From Candidatus Methylomirabilota bacterium (GTDB lineage Bacteria > Methylomirabilota > Methylomirabilia > Methylomirabilales > Methylomirabilaceae): 17,235 bases of DNA. The translations under genes were made by a program, and so were the position numbers. The DNA lies in contig PQAQ01000005.1 in NCBI GenBank assembly GCA_003105305.1, forward strand, positions 1 to 17,235. The letters run 5' to 3'. The notes under the pieces are model-generated. The model searched no databases and was not told where the DNA came from. It saw only the letters and a list, made by a program, of their open reading frames with translations. Of this stretch, positions 6,245-14,700 are shown piece by piece; the stretch's first letter is position 1; each line of letters starts with the position of its first letter.

Positions 6245-7776
6245 CGCCCCGTCGAGCAGTCGGTCGTAAGCCGGTCCCAGGTCAGCGGGGTCAGCCGCTG
6301 CGCTGCGCGATCCCATGCAAGGATGACCGTCTTGTCGTCCCTCTGGATGAGGCCGTCGCGCAGCGGCGCACAGGGGTTGCCGGGATGATGCAGGATGCGG
6401 ACGGACGGCGGGACGGTCACGAACGGAGGGGCGGCGGCGATCGGCAAGGCCCAGCCTTCCTCGCCGAACAGTTCAGCCCCGAAATGGAAGTCCGGGTTGC
6501 CGATGACGAGGACCGCGCGCGCGCCGGGTTCGTCGGCGGTCTGTCCGATCTGCGCCAGGATAGTCCGAGCGATGCGGCCGGCCTGTATCCAGGGGAGGCT
6601 GTTGACCGCCAGGAGAGATGCGGATGCCAGGAGCAGGATCGGTGTGCCGTACCGGCGAACAGGGCCACGACTGTTGTCGAGCAGGACGCCGACCAGGAGA
6701 CAGAACGCCGCCGACGGCAGATAGTACAGTCTCGAGAAAAGGTCCGGCGATCCCCATACCGCCAGGACGCTGAGTACGGGCATAGCGAAGATCACCGTCA
6801 GGCCGAGACAGAACGGCACGGTCCTGCGCCGGCTTCCAGCCATCGCGATCACCGCGACGACCGCGGCCGACAGCCATGGAATAAGTCCGAGCAGCCGTCT
6901 GGCCGTGTCGCCGATTACGGCGTCTCCCGCAGGCGTCAGCAGCGATCCCGCCGGAAACAGCAGGCACAGAAACAGACGGCCGAGCCCCAGCGACATCAGG
7001 AAGGGGTCTGAGGGGTTGACGCCCATGGGGCCGTACTGCCCGATGACATGCCCCGTCAGCGCCTTTCGAAGGCCGAAGTAGGCGCCCAGCAGCAGGTAGT
7101 ACGGCAGGAGCGACGCCGCCGGAGGTAGGGCCGGACGGGTGCGGCCGGAATGCCGGAGCATCAGGTGATACCACGTCAGGGCGACGGGAACGACCACGGC
7201 GGTCTCTTTCGAGCCGAGGGCAAGCGCGAACGACAGCAGCGATCCCAGGTACGGCAGCCGTCCGTTGCGGTCCGTATAGACAAGATACAGCAGGATGGCC
7301 AGCAGGGCGAAGCAGGCCATGATCAGTTCGGTCCGGCCGACGAGCCAGTAGACGGCTTCGGGGTGAAGCGGATGGAGGGCGAACAGGAGCGCCGCCGTCA
7401 GCCCGACGGCCGGCGAGGAGATCGGCGGCCTGGCGGCGATGCCGTAGACCAGGCCGCCGTTCAGCGCGTTCAGGATCATGTTCGTCAGATGCGGGCCTGC
7501 GGCCGTGAATCCCCAGAGGCTCAGATCGATTCCGCCGGAGAGGGTGATCATCGGCCGGTAATAGGAATAGGTCAGGTCGCCCCGATATACGGTGTAGAAA
7601 TCCGACAGCACGTTTGGCCAATCGACAGCGGTCCGATTGCGGTTCAGGAGGGTGACGACGTTGAAGTCGTCCGACAGGAAATACCCGAACAGGGATGGGG
7701 CCCAGGCGAGCAGGCTCGTCGCCATGATGAGCGAGAGATGCAGGGGCGTCCTGGATCGGTGCGGCGACGACGGCAT
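6241..7776 (-). CDS. GT-C fold integral membrane glycosyltransferase (PMT/TMTC-like)
   Basis: The protein has 511 residues with about ten or more hydrophobic segments. Motifs of lipid-phosphate-sugar-dependent GT-C enzymes are visible: FLSDDFNV (33-40) in the first external loop with the catalytic-type acidic pair, YRPM (73-76) and GPHLTNMILNALNG (94-107). HPLHPEAVYWLVGRTELI (135-152) and GSKETAVVVP (188-197) are typical of TMTC/PMT relatives. The last 100 or so residues are soluble and presumably periplasmic. It should transfer a sugar from a polyprenyl-phosphate donor on the outer face of the membrane. The ATG at 7776 has AGGAGG at 6 nt and was preferred over an ATG at 7791 whose following codons encode that Shine-Dalgarno. 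A strong promoter lies about 47 nt upstream. The substrate is unknown. Confidence 0.8.
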   Translation of the reverse strand: MPSSPHRSRTPLHLSLIMATSLLAWAPSLFGYFLSDDFNVVTLLNRNRTAVDWPNVLSDFYTVYRGDLTYSYYRPMITLSGGIDLSLWGFTAAGPHLTNMILNALNGGLVYGIAARPPISSPAVGLTAALLFALHPLHPEAVYWLVGRTELIMACFALLAILLYLVYTDRNGRLPYLGSLLSFALALGSKETAVVVPVALTWYHLMLRHSGRTRPALPPAASLLPYYLLLGAYFGLRKALTGHVIGQYGPMGVNPSDPFLMSLGLGRLFLCLLFPAGSLLTPAGDAVIGDTARRLLGLIPWLSAAVVAVIAMAGSRRRTVPFCLGLTVIFAMPVLSVLAVWGSPDLFSRLYYLPSAAFCLLVGVLLDNSRGPVRRYGTPILLLASASLLAVNSLPWIQAGRIARTILAQIGQTADEPGARAVLVIGNPDFHFGAELFGEEGWALPIAAAPPFVTVPPSVRILHHPGNPCAPLRDGLIQRDDKTVILAWDRAAQRLTPLTWDRLTTDCSTGR

Positions 7777-7782
7777 GGCGGG

Positions 7783-7788
7783 CCTCCT
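7783..7788 (-). promoter_or_regulatory. Shine-Dalgarno AGGAGG fixing the GT-C start
   Basis: On the minus strand AGGAGG is followed by six bases (CCCGCC) and the ATG at 7776. An upstream ATG at 7791 abuts the motif directly and has no site of its own, so 7776 is the likely start. Confidence 0.65.
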
Positions 7789-7829
7789 CATATGTTCAAT
7801 GACCTGACGTGGGAAATGCCGGCGGCGAG

Positions 7830-7858
7830 ATGATAGCCGGGGCGGCGATCCCCGTCAA
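7830..7858 (-). promoter_or_regulatory. sigma70-type promoter of the GT-C membrane glycosyltransferase
   Basis: On the minus strand TTGACG (7858-7853), a 17-bp spacer and TATCAT (7835-7830) each match consensus at five of six positions. Transcription would begin near 7823, giving a leader of about 47 nt. This is the best promoter in the window. Confidence 0.6.
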
Positions 7859-7885
7859 TCCCTATGAAGCGGGAACCGATTGCCG

Positions 7886-7914
7886 TTGCCCGGCGGCGTC
7901 GTTTTTAGTATTCT
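7886..7914 (+). promoter_or_regulatory. sigma70-type promoter of the exporter operon
   Basis: TTGCCC (7886-7891), a 17-bp spacer and TATTCT (7909-7914) lie about 57 nt upstream of the Wzm start. The promoter is divergent from, and does not overlap, the promoter of the opposite gene. The boxes match consensus at four and four or five of six positions. It is the only candidate seen for the long plus-strand operon. Confidence 0.4.
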
Positions 7915-7970
7915 GAAAGGCACGGGTTGCAGGCGTTGCGCAGCCCAGGATACCGTGCGGAGGATCATGT

Positions 7971-8762
7971 ATGGCGGCTATCACGGTGCTCTACCGGCAC
8001 TGGGCCCTGATCAGGAGCTTTGTCAAGCGGGATCTGCTGGCGCGCTACAGGGGATCGACCCTCGGCGTCCTCTGGTCGGTGGTTCATCCGCTGGTCATGC
8101 TGCTGCTCTACACGTTCGTCTTTTCCACGGTCATGAAGGTCCGCGTGGGGGCGTCTGATGGGACGGACTCCTTTGCCGTATACCTCTTCTGCGGATTGCT
8201 GCCGTGGATGGCGGTGTCGGAGGGATTGAATCGATCGACGGGTGTGATTCTGGAGCACAGCAATCTCATCAAACGGACAATCTTTCCCGCCGAGGTGTTG
8301 CCGGTGTATCCTGTCGTGTCGGGATTGGTCAATGAGCTGATCGGCCTCACTATCCTGTTCGGCGCGCTGATGTGGACCATGCACCGATTTACCTGGCTCG
8401 TGTGTGCGCTCCCGCTGATCCTCATCTGCCAGTTCATGTTGACGGTGGGGCTGGCCTGGATCATTGCCGGGATCACGGTGTTTGTGCGCGACCTTGGCCA
8501 GGTGCTTGGGATGCTCCTGACCCTCTGGGTCTTCCTGACGCCGATCTTCTATCCGCCGTCGGCCGTGCCGGCTCAACTGCACTGGCTGCTCGATTTCAAT
8601 CCCCTGCACGCCGTCGTGAACGGCTACCGGTCGGTGATCCTTAGCGGAACGGCGCCGGGCTGGCAGCCGATCGCCCTGCTGGTGGGCAGCTCGTCTGCGA
8701 TCTTTCTGGTGGGGCACAGGGTCTTTCGGCGGATGTCGCCGGCCTTTGCCGATGTGATCTGA
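7971..8762 (+). CDS. wzm: ABC-2 type polysaccharide exporter permease (Wzm-like)
   Basis: The protein has 263 residues, the usual length for Wzm/KpsM-like permeases. The N-terminal amphipathic region carries FVKRDLLARYRGSTLGVLW (17-35), the hallmark cytoplasmic 'RDl..rYrgS.LGilW' segment. About six transmembrane segments follow (about 38-53, 68-83, 115-135, 143-168, 178-193 and 232-249). A conserved re-entrant PIFYPPSAVP (191-200) and NPLHAVVNGYR (210-220) are typical of O-antigen and teichoic-acid exporters. With the adjacent Wzt it would move a lipid-linked glycan across the inner membrane. The ATG has GGAGG at 7 nt. The stop is 17 nt before the ATPase gene. Confidence 0.93.
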   Translation: MAAITVLYRHWALIRSFVKRDLLARYRGSTLGVLWSVVHPLVMLLLYTFVFSTVMKVRVGASDGTDSFAVYLFCGLLPWMAVSEGLNRSTGVILEHSNLIKRTIFPAEVLPVYPVVSGLVNELIGLTILFGALMWTMHRFTWLVCALPLILICQFMLTVGLAWIIAGITVFVRDLGQVLGMLLTLWVFLTPIFYPPSAVPAQLHWLLDFNPLHAVVNGYRSVILSGTAPGWQPIALLVGSSSAIFLVGHRVFRRMSPAFADVI

Positions 8763-8779
8763 AGCATCCGGACGCGACG

Positions 8780-10015
8780 ATGTATGCCATTGACGCCCAT
8801 TCGCTGTCCAAGGTGTACCGGATCTACGCCAATCCGAAGGACCGCCTGAAGGAGGCGCTCTTTCGAGGTCGCCGACGCTTCCACGAGCCGTTTTGGGCCT
8901 TGCGGGACGTGAGCTTCCACGCCGGGGTCGGCTCGACGGTCGGTCTGATCGGCGACAACGGCGCGGGCAAAAGTACGCTACTGCAACTGGTGGCCGGCAC
9001 GCTCAGACCGACCGATGGAACGGTCGCCGTGAAGGGCCGCATTTCGACCATCCTTGAATTGGGGGCGGGGTTCAATCCGGAGTTCACGGGACGCGAGAAT
9101 GTGGTGATGAGCGGCGCGATCCTGGGGATCCCGACCCGCGAGATGGAGCGGCGGCTTCCGGAGGTGGCCGCCTTTGCGGAGATCGGCGACTTCCTCGACC
9201 GTCCCGTCAAGATGTACTCGACGGGGATGTATGTGCGCCTGGCCTTTGCCGTGGCGACTAACGTCGATCCCGATGTCCTGATCATCGATGAGGCGCTGTC
9301 GGTGGGGGATCAGTACTTTCAAAAACGGTGCATCGACCGGATCGACGGTTTCAGAAAGGCGGGGAAGACGATCCTGTTCTGTTCTCACAGCCTGTACCAG
9401 ATTCGCCTGATCTGCGATGAGGTGATCTGGCTGAAAGATGGATGCGTCGCTCAGGCCGGCGATCCCTCGAGGGTCGTTGGCGCGTATGAGAACTATCTGC
9501 GGGAACGGGAGCTGCCCCGCGCGGATCCGTCGCCGTTGCAGGGCGACCGCCAGACCTTTCCCTGGATTGCCAAGGTGGCGTTGACGCGAGGCGACGATCC
9601 GATCGAGCGGGATCAATTTATGACGGGCGACGAGCTGGGCATCACCGTGCAGTACGAGGTTCCTCAACCGCCTGCGGAGGTTCATGTCGGCATCGTGGTG
9701 TGGAGGAATGACGGCGTGCAATGCTTCGGGACCGGCACGCACGTTGCCGGGGTTACGACGCCCAGGCACAGCGGGCGTGTCCGGCTGCGGATTCCGGATC
9801 TGTCGCTGCTGTCCGGGGATTATGCCGTGACGGTGTATCTGCTTGATGAGCACGGCCTGCATGTCTATGATCAGCGGGAGCGGGAATGGAAATTCCGCGT
9901 GGCGCAGCGCGAGCAGGCTATCGGATTGTGTTACCTGAATCACCGCTGGGAGACGGATCTTCCCTCGGAGCTCCCGAAGCCGCGGCAGGTTGCATGGGAC
10001 GTTGTCGATGCGTGA
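8780..10015 (+). CDS. wzt: polysaccharide ABC exporter ATPase with C-terminal glycan-recognition domain (Wzt-like)
   Basis: The protein has 411 residues. The ATPase part, about residues 1-240, has Walker A GDNGAGKST (58-66), a degenerate signature YSTGM (146-150) as usual in this family, Walker B VLIIDE (166-171), and switch His203 in CSHS. LELGAGFNPEFTGRENV (92-108) is diagnostic of Wzt/TagH exporters. The extra 160 or so residues (about 250-400), with beta-rich text such as ITVQYEVPQPPAEVHVGIVV and GDYAVTVYLLD, match the Wzt_C type immunoglobulin-like domain. In E. coli O8/O9a that domain binds the modified end of the polymer. It pairs with the upstream permease. No strong Shine-Dalgarno is seen. 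Translation may be coupled to the permease. The stop overlaps the start of the GNAT gene by 8 nt. Confidence 0.93.
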   Translation: MYAIDAHSLSKVYRIYANPKDRLKEALFRGRRRFHEPFWALRDVSFHAGVGSTVGLIGDNGAGKSTLLQLVAGTLRPTDGTVAVKGRISTILELGAGFNPEFTGRENVVMSGAILGIPTREMERRLPEVAAFAEIGDFLDRPVKMYSTGMYVRLAFAVATNVDPDVLIIDEALSVGDQYFQKRCIDRIDGFRKAGKTILFCSHSLYQIRLICDEVIWLKDGCVAQAGDPSRVVGAYENYLRERELPRADPSPLQGDRQTFPWIAKVALTRGDDPIERDQFMTGDELGITVQYEVPQPPAEVHVGIVVWRNDGVQCFGTGTHVAGVTTPRHSGRVRLRIPDLSLLSGDYAVTVYLLDEHGLHVYDQREREWKFRVAQREQAIGLCYLNHRWETDLPSELPKPRQVAWDVVDA

Positions 10016-11063
10016 CGCCCGCACGCCGCTGGCCGAGGGCGTGGCGAACGATGTCTACGAGGATCCCGCCGGCCGGTGGATCGTGCGTCCGTATCGGGAT
10101 GGGGACGAGGCGCAGATCCTGGAGCTGTTTCAACGCGTGTTCGGGGTGAAACGCTCGCTCGAGCATTGGCGATGGAAATTCCGGGATAACCCGGCCGGCT
10201 CGTATGTTGTGCGGCTGGCTGAGGCGCCGGACGGCGCGCTCGTCGGGCAGTATGCCCTGCTGCCGGTTCGAACCGGGTGGGGCGATGAGACGGTCACCCT
10301 GATCCAGGTGATCGATGTGATGGTCGACCCCCGCTTCCGGATGGGATTGAAGCGGCCCGGCCTGTTTGCCGTCCTGGCCGACCGGTCGGTTCTGGCATTT
10401 CTTCGCGGCGGACAGGCGTTGGTCGGCTACGGGTTCCCGACGCCGGAGGCGCTGCGGATCGGCGCCAGGTCCGTCGGGTATACCCCCCTTCACCCGATTC
10501 AGTGGCTCATCAAAGACCTGACCGCTGCGGGTGCGCCCCGGCCCTCCAGACCCTGGTCGGTGCGGTGCGAGCGGGTGGCGCGGTTCGGGGATGAGGCGGC
10601 GGCATTGTGGCGGCGTTGCGCGTCCCCCCAGGCCGGCGTCGCGATCATCCGCGATGCGAGCTATCTCAACTGGCGATACGCCGACTGTCCGGATGTGACC
10701 TACGCGATGGTGGCGGCCAGACGGCCGTGGACAAGCGCCCCGGCAGGGGCGGCGGTGCTGCGCCTCGGCTGGGCGGATCAGCCGATCGCCTGCCTGGTCG
10801 ACTGGTTGGTCCCGCCCGACGCGACATCGACAGCCGAACGGCTGCTGGCCCACTGCGAGGCGCTGGCCCGTGAGGCCGGGATGGCGCAACTCCGCGCCTG
10901 GTTCTCTCCACATTCCCGGCCGTATCGCTTTCTGTGTGAGCAGGGGTATCGAACGGAACCTACCATCTACCACCTGGTCGCGCTGGCCACGGATCCTCGC
11001 GTCTCTTTTGAGTGGGCGAATACGCGATGGTACTACACGATGGGGGACTCGGACATCTTTTGA
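10008..11063 (+). CDS. GNAT-family N-acyltransferase
   Basis: The protein has 351 residues from the ATG at 10008, overlapping the wzt stop by 8 nt. A TTG 18 nt upstream is a weaker alternative. Residues from IVRPYRDGDEAQILELFQRV onward open a GNAT fold, with HWRWKFRDNPAGS and LVGQYALLP (strands beta2 to beta4) and VIDVMVDPRFRMGLKRPGLF resembling the acetyl-CoA-binding 'V.p..r..Gig..L' segment. The C-terminal half contains YLNWRYADCP, also common in the large GNAT proteins of polysaccharide clusters, and AEALLAHC-like helices typical of a second GNAT lobe. Likely role: acylation of an amino sugar or of a small acceptor in the cytoplasm. The PIG-L deacetylase follows after 32 nt, suggesting consecutive modification steps. 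The substrate is not readable from sequence. Confidence 0.75.
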   Translation: MRDARTPLAEGVANDVYEDPAGRWIVRPYRDGDEAQILELFQRVFGVKRSLEHWRWKFRDNPAGSYVVRLAEAPDGALVGQYALLPVRTGWGDETVTLIQVIDVMVDPRFRMGLKRPGLFAVLADRSVLAFLRGGQALVGYGFPTPEALRIGARSVGYTPLHPIQWLIKDLTAAGAPRPSRPWSVRCERVARFGDEAAALWRRCASPQAGVAIIRDASYLNWRYADCPDVTYAMVAARRPWTSAPAGAAVLRLGWADQPIACLVDWLVPPDATSTAERLLAHCEALAREAGMAQLRAWFSPHSRPYRFLCEQGYRTEPTIYHLVALATDPRVSFEWANTRWYYTMGDSDIF

Positions 11064-11095
11064 GTCCGACGCGAGGGTAAGAGGCAAAGGATGGA

Positions 11096-11758
11096 ATGAT
11101 GGGACCGCCGAAGTTTCCCCAGATCATCGCCGAGCCGCCCAGGGGGTCGGTGCTGGTCCTGGCGCCGCACCCCGATGACGAGAGTCTGGGTTGCGGTGGG
11201 GTGATTGCGCTGCACCATCGACAGGGCGATCGTGTGACAGTGGTTGTCGCCACCGACGGGGCCGCCGGCGACCCGATGGGGTATTACCGGGATTGCGATT
11301 ATCCGGCGTTGCGCCGCGAGGAGGCCGGACGGGCGGCGTCGATTCTCGGGATCGACACGCTCGAGTTTTGGGGCTATCCCGACGGACAGCTTGCCGAGGC
11401 GACCGATCTGGCGGTGCGTCTTCAGGCGCGGCTTGTTGCGGATCGACCGGACATCGTGTACCGTCCGTCGACATTGGAACTCCATGCCGATCACTGGGCG
11501 TTGGGACTGGCCGCGCAAGAGGCGCTCCGGCAGTACCGACCGCCGTGCGGCGACTTTTGCTATGAGGTCTGGGCGACGGTGCAGCCGACCCACTGCCTGA
11601 ACATCACGCCTGTCTGGGATCTCAAGCGCAACGCCGTCGAGCAGTACGCCAGCCAGCTCCGCTATAACGACCTGCTTCATATGATGTCCGGCCTGAATGC
11701 CTATCGCACCCTTGTGGCCCCGTGGGCCCGGTACGTCGAAGCGTTTCAGGCAGGGTAG
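11096..11758 (+). CDS. PIG-L family zinc-dependent deacetylase
   Basis: The protein has 220 residues, normal for the family. VLVLAPHPDDESLGCGG (19-35) carries the AHPDDE-type motif with the zinc ligand His25, Asp28 and a neighbouring catalytic Asp27. HADHW (130-134) provides the third ligand in the HxxH segment. ATDG (52-55), FWGYPDG (91-97) and HMMSGLNAYR near the C-terminus are further family marks. PIG-L/LmbE enzymes remove acetyl groups from N-acetylglucosamine-type sugars and related conjugates. The start has AAAGG at 5 nt. The giant glycosyltransferase gene starts 6 nt after the stop. It probably acts in the cytoplasm on an activated or lipid-linked sugar of the polysaccharide pathway. 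No signal peptide is present. Confidence 0.9.
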   Translation: MMGPPKFPQIIAEPPRGSVLVLAPHPDDESLGCGGVIALHHRQGDRVTVVVATDGAAGDPMGYYRDCDYPALRREEAGRAASILGIDTLEFWGYPDGQLAEATDLAVRLQARLVADRPDIVYRPSTLELHADHWALGLAAQEALRQYRPPCGDFCYEVWATVQPTHCLNITPVWDLKRNAVEQYASQLRYNDLLHMMSGLNAYRTLVAPWARYVEAFQAG

Positions 11759-11764
11759 ACCCTT

Positions 11765-14700
11765 ATGCGAATCCTTCAGATCGTGCACGGCTTTCCGCCG
11801 GAGTCGACCGCCGGGACCGAGCGGTATTGCGAGGCCGTCAGCCGGGAGCTGTCGGCGCGAGGACATGAGTGCGAGGTGCTGGCCGGCTCCGGTCAACGCG
11901 CCGCACAGGCGACCGTGGCCGCCGAATCGCAGGACGGGCTGCCGGTGACCCGTTACCTGAGGGCCGAGGGACAGGTCGAGAGTTGGAGGGATGAATACGA
12001 CCCCGAGGCCGAGGCGCTGATCCGGGGTCTGCTCTCGCGCAGCCGGCCGGACCTGGCGCACCTCCACCACTGGCATCGGCTGACCAACAACCTGGCGGCG
12101 ATCTGCGCGGACCTGGGCATCCCCGTGGTGGTGACGCTGCACGATGTGTGGACCTCCTGTCCCCGTCTCCACCGGATTTACCGGGACGGGTCGTTTTGCA
12201 AAGAGCCGCTCTTGACCGCGCCGTGCCTGCACTGCGTCGAGCGAACCCCATGGCAGACGGATCAGGAGGTCGCCGCCGCGCTGGCATTACGTCGACAGAT
12301 GATCGAGACGGAGCTGTCCCTCGCCTCGGCCCTCATCGTCCCGTCAGCGGCGCACCGTTCATTACTGTGTGGGCTGCTTGAGCTGCCCGAGAGCCGCGTG
12401 ATCGTGCTTCCGCACGGGGGTCCCGGGGCCATCCCGGCACGGGAGCGGCGGCAGAGGCCGTCCGCGTTCCCGAATCGACCGCTGCAGATCGGGCATTGGG
12501 GCTATTTCCTGTACCACAAAGGGACGCACGTGCTCCTGGAGGCGCTGCATCGTCTGAACGATCCATCTGCCGTTCAGGCGCATCTGATCGGGACCGCCCT
12601 GGAGGCGTCATATCAGCAGCGGCTTCAGGAGCTGTCTCGCGGCCTCCCGGTGCAATTCCACGGCGCGTATCGGCCGCCCGACCTTCCGGCGTTCGACCTT
12701 GATCTCGCCGTCTTTCCTTCCATTACCAGCGAGTCCTATTCGTTCACTCTCGACGAGGCGTTGCGATTGGGGCTGCCCATCCTCGTATCGGACCGCGGCG
12801 CGCTTCCGGAACGGATCGGGAAGGCGGGACTCACCTTTCGGGCCGGGGATGCGGAGGATCTGGCCCGGTGCCTCCAGAGGGTGCTGGACGAGCCGGAGCT
12901 GCTGGAGACGATGCGTCGCAACATCAGGTCCGATACCCTTGTGTCCATGAGGACCCATGTGGCCATGTTGGAAAAGATCTATGAGGATGCCGCGCACACC
13001 CTCCGCGCAACGCCGGAGCGGCATACCCCCTATCTGAAGGTGATCGCTCACGTCCGGCAGCAGGTCCGTGAGCGCGAGGGGGCGCTGGCGGGCCTTCAGT
13101 CGCGCCTTGCGCAGGCCGAGCAAGAGCAGACTCGCGCGGCGGCTCTCGTGCAGGAGCACCTTCAGCGAATATCGAGGCTGGAGCAGACCGTCAGCGAACG
13201 TGATGCGGAAGTCCGCCGGTATCGCGAAACGCTCGACGCGATTGTGTCCTCCACCTTATGGAAGGTCACGGCGCCGATCCGATGGGTGCGCCACCCTGTC
13301 CGCACCCTGCTCGGCAGGGATCGGGTTGCGACCCAGGTCGTGAACTACAAAACGACGCTGGCAAAGGCCCGTGTGTACTACCGGAAAAAAGGCCTGAAGG
13401 CGACAGCGCGCAGGACCGTCGCCGAATTGCTGGCTCTGCATGCGCAATCCCATCACCCCTCGCTACGCTCGTCCGAGCTGGTGAATATTCACGATATCGA
13501 CCCGCTGCCCGGACATGTTGTCGGCCGAATCGCCGTCCACGCCCATGTGCATTACCCTGATCTGATCGCAGAGCTCGCGTCCAGCCTGGCGAATATCCCC
13601 TTTCCGTTCGACCTCTTCGTGTCGGTCTCGACCGATGAGGCGCGAGATCGCTGCGATCGGGCATTTGCAACGCTCCCGCGCGCAAGTCGTGTCGTCGTGG
13701 ATCTCGTAGAAAATCGCGGTCGGGACATCGCGCCGATGCTGTGCCATTTTGGCGCCCGACTGGCGACCTACGACTATATCTGCCATGTGCACACGAAGAA
13801 ATCGGTGTACACACACGGGACAATGGATGGCTGGCGGGAATATCTGTTCCGGCAACTCCTGGGCAGCGAGGATCAGGTCAGGCGGATCTTCTCCATGTTC
13901 CAACAGGACCCAACTGTCGGGATGATCTACCCTCAAAATTATAAGTATCTTCCCTATTGGGGGAATACGTGGCTGTCGAACAGGGCGCTGGGCTTGCACA
14001 TGTGCCGACAGATGGGGATCGCCAATGTGCCGGAGGGGTATTTCGACTATCCGGCAGGGTCCATGTTCTGGGCCAGGGGCAAGGCCGTTCAGGATCTGTT
14101 TTCCGCCGGTGTCAGACTGACGGACTTTCCGGAGGAGGCCGGTCAGACCGACGGCTCTCCGGCGCACTGTGTTGAGCGCCTGCTGGTGCTCGCCGCCAGG
14201 CACGCCGGATACACGTCGCGCATCCTGGCCGATCCGGTCTCCCCAAGCTGGTCAACGTGGCGATTCGACCGGTATATGGCCAGGACGCGTGATGACGTCA
14301 AGGCGCTGTTGGAGGGGAAAGATGTCACGGTGGTGGCCTTCGACATTTTCGATACGCTGCTGATCCGCCCGTTGCTCCATCCCGAAATCGTCAAAACGAT
14401 GATCGGACACCGCAACCGGGACATCGGAGGCGGTGAGTACGCCCGGCTGCGGGCGCAGGCGGAGGCGTCGGCGCGTTCGCGCGCAGGGCGAGACGTGGGG
14501 CTTGAGGAGATCTATACGGAGTTCGCATCGCTGACAGGCATATCGATCGATGAGATGAGACGCCTGCGCGCTATGGAGGAGTATGCGGAACTGCATCTCG
14601 CCACCCCCCGACCGGATTGCGTCGAGCTGTTCAACTGCGCCATCGGCAGCGGGAAACGCGTCGTCCTTATCAGCGACATGTTTTTGCCTCGCCGTCTTGT

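Noticed and set aside
6073..7011. 312-codon open frame on the plus strand
   Set aside because: It lies antisense to the GT-C gene. The translation is arginine/glutamine-rich low-complexity text without motifs, while the minus strand has transmembrane segments and GT-C motifs.
9918..11087. 389-codon open frame on the minus strand
   Set aside because: It is antisense to the GNAT gene and has no recognisable domain. Its composition is typical of a complementary-strand shadow.
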